A DNA stretch of 51,572 bases from Bacteroidales bacterium UBA6192 (GTDB lineage Bacteria; Bacteroidota; Bacteroidia; Bacteroidales; F082): assembly GCA_002422725.1 (NCBI GenBank), contig DITE01000118.1, positions 1-51,572 of the forward strand. The letters are read 5' to 3'. The translations under genes and the position numbers were made by a program. The notes under the pieces were generated by a model. The model did no database searches. It was not told the DNA's origin and saw nothing but the letters and a program-made list of their open reading frames with translations. Below, one piece after another: positions 34,704 through 41,418 of this stretch (position 1 is the stretch's first letter; the number at the start of each line of letters is the position of its first letter).

Positions 34704-36455
34704 ATAATAAACGCCATGTTGATCAGCAATAAGTTCCTTGTGGGTTCCGGATTCAACGATGCGGCCCGACTGCATTACAAGAATATTGTCTGCACTATAG
34801 ATAGTTGACAGCCTGTGAGCAATAATCAGCGAGGTCCTGCCCTTCATCAATTCATCAAGTGCTTCCTGAACCAGTTGTTCCGATGCTGAATCGAGCGCGC
34901 TGGTGGCTTCGTCAAGGATGAGTATCCTAGGATTACGCAAAATGGCCCTTGCAATAGCCACACGCTGACGCTGACCTCCACTGAGCTGAACTCCCCGCTC
35001 TCCAACAACGGTTTCGAAACCCTCTGTAAAGCCCTGAATAAACTCAAAAGCATTGGCTCTTTTTGCTGCATCAACAATTTCGTCGAATGTAGCACCCGGT
35101 TTTCCATAGGCAATATTTTCGCGTATTGTCCCACCAAACAGCAAAACCTCCTGAGGCACAATAGCCATCTGCTTACGCAGGCACGATAAATTGATGGTGC
35201 GTATTGGCCGGTTGTCAATACTTATTTGCCCTGATTGAGGGTCATAAAACCGGAACAACAATGAGGAAATTGTTGTTTTACCCGCACCGGAAGCCCCAAC
35301 AAGAGCTATTTTCTGCCCCGCCCCTACCTTGAAACTGATTGAATCAAGAACCTGAACATCTGGTCTGGAGGGATAGTTGAAACCAACATCCTGAAATTCC
35401 AAATCGCCTTTAAAGTGTACTTCAGATACTCCTTCGCAGTGATTCAGTTCTTCTGTTGTTTCTTCCATCAGATCAAGCAAACTATCGGTAGCCCCGATGG
35501 CTTTTTGCAATTGCGAATACAAGTCAGCGATACCTGAAATTGAAGCTCCCACAAACAGGGTGTACAGTATGAACTTGAAAAGATCGCCGGTAGTGAGTCC
35601 TTCGCCCTGGTTGACCAATGTAACACCGTACCAGATTACACCTACAATGGAGGCGAACAAACTGAAAATGATCAACGAAATAAACAGCGCACGCCACTTT
35701 GCTCCCCTAAGGGCTATCTGGATAACCTTGTTGGTGCTTTCCATATAACGCTGATTCTCAAAACCCTCATTGTTAAATGCTTTTACATTGCCTATTCCCT
35801 GAAGCGTTTCTTCTACAATTACATTGGAAGATGCCAATTCTGTCTGGCTCTCCTTTGACAAGCGACGGATATATTTGCCAAAATATCGGGCTGCTACAGC
35901 CACAACAGGAATAAAGGCCAGCATAAACAAGGTCAATTTGTACGAAACCAGCGACAACAGTATAATACCCCCTATGATAGTGATAATCTGACGGATAAAC
36001 TGAGCAATCGTAAAGGTAAAAGTCTCTTGCAAAATGGAAATGTCTGCAGATATCCGGCTATTTAACTCCCCCACCCTGCGTGAGGAGAAGAAACTCATGG
36101 GCAACCTGATAAGGTGATTATAAGTAGCCTGGCGAAGACTGGCCAGCATGTGTTGTGTGACCAATGCAAACAAATAAATCCTGAGGTAGGAAAACACCGC
36201 ATTGGCGGCAAAAATGGCCAATAAAATTAAGGCAATGGTATTTATCCGCGATAAACTGGCTTCAGGATTAGCACTATCCAGCAAGTCGCCAAGCAACATG
36301 GGAAATGCCAGGGTACCCAGACTCGATAAACTTAGGGCCAGCAAACCGGTAATAAAGGAATATTTGTAGGGCAATATATAACGTACAAGAGAGAAGAACC
36401 TTTTCAGTCCCGTTAAATTGATACGTTTCTTGTCATGTTGTTCATTATCAGTCAT
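34656..36455 (-). CDS. ABC-type exporter, fused permease and ATPase (MsbA/BmrA-like)
   Basis: A 599-residue half-transporter that should work as a homodimer in the inner membrane, exporting lipids, peptides or drugs. Six membrane helices lie in residues about 25-320 (for example FITGLLALSLSSLGTLAFPMLLGDLL and IITIIGGIILLSLVSYKLTLFMLAFIPVVAVAARYF). The nucleotide-binding domain has Walker A GASGAGKTT (about residue 390), the Q loop (IVPQEVLLFGGTIRENIAYG), signature VQLSGGQRQR, Walker B ILILDEATSALD and the switch His in IIAHRLSTI. The substrate cannot be told. The catalytic Glu follows Walker B as expected. Its last 15 codons are duplicated at 33481-33556. A -7 box at 36512-36519 suggests its own promoter. 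Confidence 0.95.
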   Translation of the reverse strand: MTDNEQHDKKRINLTGLKRFFSLVRYILPYKYSFITGLLALSLSSLGTLAFPMLLGDLLDSANPEASLSRINTIALILLAIFAANAVFSYLRIYLFALVTQHMLASLRQATYNHLIRLPMSFFSSRRVGELNSRISADISILQETFTFTIAQFIRQIITIIGGIILLSLVSYKLTLFMLAFIPVVAVAARYFGKYIRRLSKESQTELASSNVIVEETLQGIGNVKAFNNEGFENQRYMESTNKVIQIALRGAKWRALFISLIIFSLFASIVGVIWYGVTLVNQGEGLTTGDLFKFILYTLFVGASISGIADLYSQLQKAIGATDSLLDLMEETTEELNHCEGVSEVHFKGDLEFQDVGFNYPSRPDVQVLDSISFKVGAGQKIALVGASGAGKTTISSLLFRFYDPQSGQISIDNRPIRTINLSCLRKQMAIVPQEVLLFGGTIRENIAYGKPGATFDEIVDAAKRANAFEFIQGFTEGFETVVGERGVQLSGGQRQRVAIARAILRNPRILILDEATSALDSASEQLVQEALDELMKGRTSLIIAHRLSTIYSADNILVMQSGRIVESGTHKELIADQHGVYYGLTRYALMNEGLISG

Positions 36456-36511
36456 AAAACTTATTACACCAGATGTTCCTGGCTGTCATAGCGTACATAG
36501 CAAATAAAAGC

Positions 36512-36519
36512 CAAAGTTA
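36512..36519 (-). promoter_or_regulatory. -7 box (TAACTTTG) of the ABC exporter gene
   Basis: An exact TAnnTTTG match on the minus strand, 56 bases upstream of the ABC gene ATG, in the 101-base gap after the SRPBCC gene. Confidence 0.4.
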
Positions 36520-36556
36520 AACAAAGATGAGAACGAATGGTTTCAGTGACTTTTTG

Positions 36557-37552
36557 TCACTTTTCCACAGGATAAACAACTTGGGAAACCCATTTGGATG
36601 TGTCGGTTGTAGTGTTGTGATTGCTTAAGTACAATTCCCAGGGATAGCCGTTGAATCGATAGCCCTTTTCGATAGCATATGACTGTATATCATAATGATA
36701 TCTTTCTGTATGCTCGCTCGGCCCGGACAAAACTGTTGTAAGTGACCTGCCACGTTCATGGACGAAAAATGATGCTTTCGAAGTATCGGTTCCTTCCAGA
36801 ACGACAGGAATACCAAGCCTGAAGTGAATGAAAGCTGTTGTATCCCAATTGTAAAAAACAGCAAAGGGAGCTCCGGTCGTATCAAGTTTCAATGTAGCAA
36901 CCTGATCGAAAAGCTTAGATAATCCCTGCTGAATCGACTTGTCAATGCCAGCTTTACGCGATGAATCATCCAACATAATGGCAAGCTGATGGTCAAACAT
37001 CGCTTCATGAACAACTGCCGGTTCGGGCAAACTTTCACAATAAGTCTTCAATTGGCTCAATCCGGTACGTTGATATGAACGCATCATGACTTTAATTACC
37101 AATCCATTGAGCTTTCCCAAAGGATAGGTTAGATTTATTGCTTTGAACTTCCACCTTACCATTACACTATCCGCTTCCTGATCGAATGTCCAGTGATCCT
37201 CAACGATTCCACGTGTGCCAAAATCCAGCTTACTTAGCACGTAGCTGTATGCTTTGCTATCGGTAATCGTCATGCTTCCATCGCCCATTTGCTTGCTTTT
37301 CCATGAATGACTTGAACCCTTTCCCGAAACCGGACCATTGAATTCAGATTGCATGTCGGGGTCGTTGTTTGTCCAGGCACTCCAGTTCGACCAGTTTTTA
37401 AGGTTGTTTACCTGCCTGAATACTGTTTCTGGTTTTGCTTTGATATATGTTTCCTGACTAAATTCAACATAGTCAGCCAGAAACAGAGGGAGAACGAAAA
37501 CCAAAGCTGCTATCAAAACGATCAGCCAGCCTATAAATCTCAGAAATTTCAT
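36557..37552 (-). CDS. Membrane-anchored SRPBCC domain protein with GyrI-like C-terminal domain
   Basis: A 331-residue protein from ATG 37552 (the longer frame needs a TTG). One N-terminal membrane helix (about 3-24, FLRFIGWLIVLIAALVFVLPLFLA) is followed by an SRPBCC/polyketide-cyclase-like ligand-binding domain (VEFSQETYIKAKPETVFRQVNNLKNWSNWSAW ... VMVRWKFKAIN, about 30-165) and then a GyrI-like/SOUL-type domain (AVFYNWD, then YDIQSYAIEKGYRFNGYPWELYLSN, about 190-325). Both domains bind small hydrophobic or cationic ligands in other proteins; here the ligand is unknown. The arrangement resembles uncharacterised Bacteroidota proteins. It lies upstream of an exporter on the same strand, so the two could cooperate in handling a toxic compound, but this is only inference. 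Confidence 0.8.
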   Translation of the reverse strand: MKFLRFIGWLIVLIAALVFVLPLFLADYVEFSQETYIKAKPETVFRQVNNLKNWSNWSAWTNNDPDMQSEFNGPVSGKGSSHSWKSKQMGDGSMTITDSKAYSYVLSKLDFGTRGIVEDHWTFDQEADSVMVRWKFKAINLTYPLGKLNGLVIKVMMRSYQRTGLSQLKTYCESLPEPAVVHEAMFDHQLAIMLDDSSRKAGIDKSIQQGLSKLFDQVATLKLDTTGAPFAVFYNWDTTAFIHFRLGIPVVLEGTDTSKASFFVHERGRSLTTVLSGPSEHTERYHYDIQSYAIEKGYRFNGYPWELYLSNHNTTTDTSKWVSQVVYPVEK

Positions 37553-37621
37553 GTGAATAATACTTTTATATTCAAACAATTACCTTAACATAACACAAAA
37601 AAAGTACAGTCAGACCTTCCA

Positions 37622-38785
37622 TCAGCCGAATGCTTGCTGAAGTTTTTGTAAGGCTGTTTCCAACAAACTTTTCGGGCAGGCAACATTAATCCGCATGAAA
37701 CCTTCGCCACCCGGACCAAAGTCGATGCCGGGGTTTAGCCCAAGGCCGGCTTCAAACACCATCTTTCGCTTCAGGTCTTCGTCAGTCAGATTATATGCAG
37801 AAAAATCGAGCCAGATCATATAGGTGGCTTCAGGCTTGAAAACCCTGATTAAGGGTAGTTTCTCAGCAAGAAATCCGATCGTAAATTCAATGTTCAGTTG
37901 AACATAATTCAATAATTGATTTAACCACTCATCTCCATGTTTGAAGGCTGCGGTGGAGGCCGCAATTCCAAACAGGTTTCCCATTTCAATATGCAGTCCT
38001 TCAACAGTTTGCTTGAACTTTTGCCTTAATTGGTTATTTGAAATAATCATGGATGATGTGCCCAGTCCGGCCAGATTAAAAGTTTTGCTGGGGGCATGGC
38101 CAGTCAGGGTGATTTCGGCAATTTCAGGAGCGATATCAGCAAAAACCTGATGCTGATAACCGGGCAACACAAGATCGCCATGAATCTCGTCAGATAAAAC
38201 CAACACATTGTTTTTCAAACAAATATCGGCCAGCTTTTCTAATTCCTCTCTCCTCCAAGCCCTTCCTACCGGATTATGGGGGTTACACAAGATCAGCATA
38301 CTGGCTTTCTCAGCCTGCTTGGCCAACAGATCAAAGTCAATCTCGTAACAGTTTCCGGTATGAAGCAACTGGTTGTAAACCAATTGTCGGTTGTGATGCC
38401 TGACAGCGCTAAAAAAGGGAAAATAGACCGGTGGCTGCACTATAATTTGATCATCAGGATTTGTAAAGGCTAACACAGCCAAATTGAGTGCAGGTACAAT
38501 GCCAGGTGTAAACTGTATCCAGTCTTTTTTAATTTCCCAATGGTGTCTTCTTTTAAACCACTGAACGATCGTGTCGTAATATTCCTGAGGGCGAAAAGTG
38601 TAGCCATAAATCGGGTGGGTTGCCCTGTCTAATACTGCATCGCGGATAAAATCAGGGGTTGCAAAATCCATGTCGGCTACCCACATGGGTATTACCTCAT
38701 TTGATCCAAAAAAAATCTTACGTAAATCGTATTTTACACAGGAAGTGTCGCTCCGGTGAATGAGTTGATCAAAGTTATACAGCAT
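37622..38785 (-). CDS. PatB/MalY-type pyridoxal-phosphate C-S lyase
   Basis: A fold-type I PLP enzyme of 387 residues. The PatB/MalY family cleaves cystathionine or cysteine conjugates to pyruvate, ammonia and a thiol. Signatures: VIPMWVADMDFATPD near residue 31, PIYGYTFRP, PPVYFPFFSAV, CNPHNPVGRAWRREEL, SDEIHGDLVLPG with the cofactor-binding Asp199, and APSKTFNLAGL with the Schiff-base Lys234. EGFMRINVACP with its carboxylate-binding Arg is at the C-terminus. It has an intrinsic terminator upstream (38817-38842) that separates it from the Spy-like gene, so it should be transcribed alone. It could instead be annotated aminotransferase class I/II, a common label for the same family. Confidence 0.92.
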   Translation of the reverse strand: MLYNFDQLIHRSDTSCVKYDLRKIFFGSNEVIPMWVADMDFATPDFIRDAVLDRATHPIYGYTFRPQEYYDTIVQWFKRRHHWEIKKDWIQFTPGIVPALNLAVLAFTNPDDQIIVQPPVYFPFFSAVRHHNRQLVYNQLLHTGNCYEIDFDLLAKQAEKASMLILCNPHNPVGRAWRREELEKLADICLKNNVLVLSDEIHGDLVLPGYQHQVFADIAPEIAEITLTGHAPSKTFNLAGLGTSSMIISNNQLRQKFKQTVEGLHIEMGNLFGIAASTAAFKHGDEWLNQLLNYVQLNIEFTIGFLAEKLPLIRVFKPEATYMIWLDFSAYNLTDEDLKRKMVFEAGLGLNPGIDFGPGGEGFMRINVACPKSLLETALQKLQQAFG

Positions 38786-38816
38786 GAATTCAGATTAAAA
38801 TGGGGCGCAAAGTAGT

Positions 38817-38842
38817 AAAAAAATCCGGCACCAGGCCGGATT
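38817..38842 (-). terminator. Intrinsic terminator of the ECF sigma operon
   Basis: AATCCGGC (38822-38829) and GCCGGATT (38835-38842) form an 8-bp stem with a 5-base loop, followed on the minus strand by a run of T. It lies 27 bases after the stop of the Spy-like gene. Confidence 0.85.
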
Positions 38843-38868
38843 AAATTAATTTCTGATTGATCATACAA

Positions 38869-39363
38869 CTATTCATCGAAACTCTCAGGATTATTCTCTC
38901 TGAGGTCAGCAGCTTTCTTCAAAAGCATTTTTTTGAATTGTTCCTCAGCCTTGTAAAACCTGATAACCTTGCGTGGCGGGAGCACTTTGCGCAATTCTTT
39001 CACAAAATGTACCCTGGCTTTTAATCCTTCCTCAGCCTGGCTGATACGTGAATCAATAAGTTGATTCAGTTCTGAATCGGACAAATTATCAATGCCTTTT
39101 GATGCTACCAATTCCATATTTTCTTTTTTGGCCTGATGTTGCAATTTGATGATCTTGCTGTATTCATCAAACAATGGCCAGAAAACCTTGGCTTCATCCG
39201 GACTCAGTTCAAGCTGTCGGGTGAAATAAGCCACCCGGAAGGCTTCAACGCGCTCACCGGGTTTGTTCTGTATGGCACGTCGCTGTTGCGCAAGGACGCT
39301 CTGACTGATTAGCGGACTAACAACCAGTAAAATCATTGACAAGAAAAAGTATAGTTTTTTCAT
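38869..39363 (-). CDS. Periplasmic Spy/CpxP-like helical protein
   Basis: A 164-residue exported protein. The signal peptide is MKKLYFFLSMILLVVSPLISQSVLA-QQ. The mature part is strongly helical and charged, with RVEAFRVAYFTRQLELSPDEAKVFWPLFDEYSKI, the pattern of a Spy/CpxP-like periplasmic chaperone or stress sensor (an LTxxQ-like helix before a long second helix EEGLKARVHFVKELRKVLPPRKVIRFYKAEEQFKKMLLKKA). It is the last gene of the lipoprotein/sigma/anti-sigma unit, 11 bases after the anti-sigma stop, and an intrinsic terminator follows. In Bacteroidota such genes often sit behind an ECF sigma and its membrane anti-sigma. An accessory sensor or a chaperone made under envelope stress is plausible. 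Confidence 0.75.
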   Translation of the reverse strand: MKKLYFFLSMILLVVSPLISQSVLAQQRRAIQNKPGERVEAFRVAYFTRQLELSPDEAKVFWPLFDEYSKIIKLQHQAKKENMELVASKGIDNLSDSELNQLIDSRISQAEEGLKARVHFVKELRKVLPPRKVIRFYKAEEQFKKMLLKKAADLRENNPESFDE

Positions 39364-39374
39364 CTTAAGCAGTT

Positions 39375-39836
39375 TTAAAATTCATATTCGGAATGCACAA
39401 TGAGATATTCCATAATCTCTTCATAACTGATCATGTCAAGTGTCAGGCTGTCACCACCTTGATTGGGAATACCCTCAGCGGTAATATTGAGAGCTTTTTC
39501 GGGCAGCTGAGTCCTGACTTCTGGCACTGAGGAGTGTGTTTCAATCTGAATGGTTTCTACCGAAAATGACTTTACTTTGGACGAATCATTCTTCTGATTC
39601 AAAGCAATTTGATTTGATTTGGTGTCAGGTGAAGCCATAAAAATGATACCAAAAGTCAGGAATATAATTAACATTGCTGCAACTGCAGCTATGGTATAAA
39701 AAATTCTTTTTCTACCTGATTTCCTGCTGCTTAGCTTCCTATCCAGCATATCAGGCAAACGGTCAAAATAGCCTTCCGGTATCCCGCTAAAGGCATCTGG
39801 GCCTTTCCCTTTAAATGAAGTGTAATTATTTTCCAT
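39375..39836 (-). CDS. Putative membrane anti-sigma factor
   Basis: A 153-residue single-pass membrane protein. The cytoplasmic N-terminus (about 1-42) includes FSGIPEGYFDRLPDMLDRKLS, a wording seen in many Bacteroidota proteins that follow ECF sigma genes, then one membrane helix (about 45-67, IFYTIAAVAAMLIIFLTFGIIF) and a periplasmic tail of about 85 residues that is rich in Ser/Thr/Glu. No zinc-binding HxxxCxxC motif was seen, so it is not a ZAS-type anti-sigma. It starts one base after the sigma stop, so translation should be coupled and stoichiometry kept. The assignment is from topology and position rather than sequence similarity. Confidence 0.75.
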   Translation of the reverse strand: MENNYTSFKGKGPDAFSGIPEGYFDRLPDMLDRKLSSRKSGRKRIFYTIAAVAAMLIIFLTFGIIFMASPDTKSNQIALNQKNDSSKVKSFSVETIQIETHSSVPEVRTQLPEKALNITAEGIPNQGGDSLTLDMISYEEIMEYLIVHSEYEF

Positions 39837-39837
39837 G

Positions 39838-40386
39838 TTAATCCAGGGATAAATGTGTTACCATTGTCTCTATCTTCTTACTCACCTGATGGTAGGTTGC
39901 TTTCAGGGTACCTTCCGACAGGTTTAAAACCTGACTCATCTCACTGTATTTCATGTCGTTGTAATACTTCATGCTAAATATCATGCGTTGATGCACGGTG
40001 AGTGTTTGTAATGCCTTTTCGAGCTTAAGCCTGATATCCTCGCCTGTGAAAAAATCATCAGACTGCCCGGAATTTGGTTGACTGTTATAAAACAAGTTTA
40101 AAAGTTTTCTGGTCTTTTGTTTTCGGAGGTGTTGCAATGCCTCGTTTGTAGCTATCCGGAACAACCAGGTCGATACCTGAGCGTCGCCTCTGAAACTGCT
40201 ATATGACTGCCATGCTTTCATAAAAGTGTTTTGCAGGATGTCGTTGGTTTGCTCGTGATCCATGATTATGCTTCGGATATGGGTGTAAAGTTTCCGGCTG
40301 TGTTCCCTGACAAGTTGATTGAATAACTCATTCAATGCTATGTTTTTTGGTTCATTCGCTGAAACATTGCCGGAAACTTCTCCCAT
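39838..40386 (-). CDS. RNA polymerase ECF-type sigma factor (Bacteroidota type)
   Basis: A 182-residue group 4 sigma factor. Region 2 is at about residues 25-95 (LVREHSRKLYTHIRSIIMDHEQTNDILQNTFMKAWQSYSSFRGDAQVSTWLFRIATNEALQHLRKQ, with the DDxxQ-like element written NDILQ) and region 4 at about 125-180 (LEKALQTLTVHQRMIFSMKYYNDMKYSEMSQVLNLSEGTLKATYHQVSKKIE). It is preceded by a lipoprotein gene (41-base gap) and followed immediately by its putative membrane anti-sigma and a Spy-like gene. The set looks like an envelope-stress module. No promoter that the sigma itself would use could be identified with confidence. Confidence 0.93.
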   Translation of the reverse strand: MGEVSGNVSANEPKNIALNELFNQLVREHSRKLYTHIRSIIMDHEQTNDILQNTFMKAWQSYSSFRGDAQVSTWLFRIATNEALQHLRKQKTRKLLNLFYNSQPNSGQSDDFFTGEDIRLKLEKALQTLTVHQRMIFSMKYYNDMKYSEMSQVLNLSEGTLKATYHQVSKKIETMVTHLSLD

Positions 40387-40427
40387 ACAATCCTACTTAA
40401 TTTAAAGCTTGTCTGCTACAATTTCAC

Positions 40428-41267
40428 CTATCTCCTTAACCTGATGGTGTAAGTGTTTCCATTGATGGTAACTGTTGCAATATTGTCACAATTTCCATCG
40501 CCGAAATCGAGAACCCGGACTGGTCTTTCTTCCGGTGTAATTTCGATGGTTCCGCTTACAAAGTGAGGACAGGTCAGTTCACGTCTCAAAGGTGTCAGGA
40601 TTTCCCTTGTGGTAGTATTATCATTCAGATGGGTGATAGATGATTCACCTTCAATCAGATAAATATCATCCATCCAGGTCATCGTTTCGTAGCCTTCAAT
40701 CCAGGTGCGTATATGGTTTGCTGTCCAGCTGATGGTTCCTTCACCTCCTACAAATGTTATTGATCCCTCAACAACAATACTGTAATAAATATCATCATTT
40801 TCATTGAATCCCAAATTGCTGATGGTTGAAGTTCCTTCAACATGGTTATCATTTACATAGTAATCAACAAAGGTGTGGGTGCGAATAGTGCCCGGCTCAC
40901 GATAACGTCCGGTGAAGGTCACAACGATCTGTCCACGGCGATAATTTCCATCGCGGCACAAACAATTTTCTACACCAAAATCAATGGTCATTAAATGAGG
41001 CATTACAACTGTGTCGACTGTAATTGTTGCACAGGGTGCAAAAAGAAAATTACTCTCCTCCGTAGATTTTAAACCAATTGAAAAAGAGTTAAATGCCTGA
41101 TCAGCTATCTCGCCAACTTCATCAAAGGTTGATTCAACCATTGCATCTGTAATGTACTCAGTGGCTTCGGCTTCATCCTGACTTACCTTATCCTTTTTGC
41201 AGGATGTTGAAAAGAGCAGCACTACTGCTACAATAAGCATGTTTAAGAAATAATGATTTTTTTTCAT
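40428..41267 (-). CDS. Predicted lipoprotein at the head of the ECF sigma operon
   Basis: A 279-residue lipoprotein (signal ending LLFSTSC, Cys23, then KKDKVSQDE). No family recognised. The mature part has a short helical stretch (about 35-65) and then a beta-rich domain with many conserved-looking aromatic and polar strands (MTIDFGVENCLCRDGNYRRGQIVVTFTGRYREPGTIRTHTF; GNCDNIATVTINGNTYTIRLRR). The paired cysteines of CLC and the later CP and CDN may form disulfides. The C-terminal strand with an aromatic/Arg end is not a T9SS domain. It lies 41 bases upstream of the sigma gene on the same strand, so it may be the operon's sensor, cargo or target. No -7 box was found before it. Confidence 0.75.
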   Translation of the reverse strand: MKKNHYFLNMLIVAVVLLFSTSCKKDKVSQDEAEATEYITDAMVESTFDEVGEIADQAFNSFSIGLKSTEESNFLFAPCATITVDTVVMPHLMTIDFGVENCLCRDGNYRRGQIVVTFTGRYREPGTIRTHTFVDYYVNDNHVEGTSTISNLGFNENDDIYYSIVVEGSITFVGGEGTISWTANHIRTWIEGYETMTWMDDIYLIEGESSITHLNDNTTTREILTPLRRELTCPHFVSGTIEITPEERPVRVLDFGDGNCDNIATVTINGNTYTIRLRR

Positions 41268-41350
41268 GGTACTTTTTTTTAATTGATGTTCTTTTGATTC
41301 AACCAGGGATGAAAGGTTTAGTCAAAGGTCGTTTTTATTTTCATGAAAGC

Positions 41351-41397
41351 AAAAACCCGAAGCCCGAAGAAATGACTTTTCTTCTGACATCGGGTTT
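41351..41397 (-). terminator. Intrinsic terminator of the BlaI/M56 operon
   Basis: AAACCCGA (41353-41360) pairs with TCGGGTTT (41390-41397), and an inner pair GAAGAA/TTCTTC extends the hairpin. Read on the minus strand it ends in a T run. It lies 22 bases beyond the M56 stop. Confidence 0.75.
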
Positions 41398-41418
41398 CAT
41401 AATGTGCTGCCGAAATGC

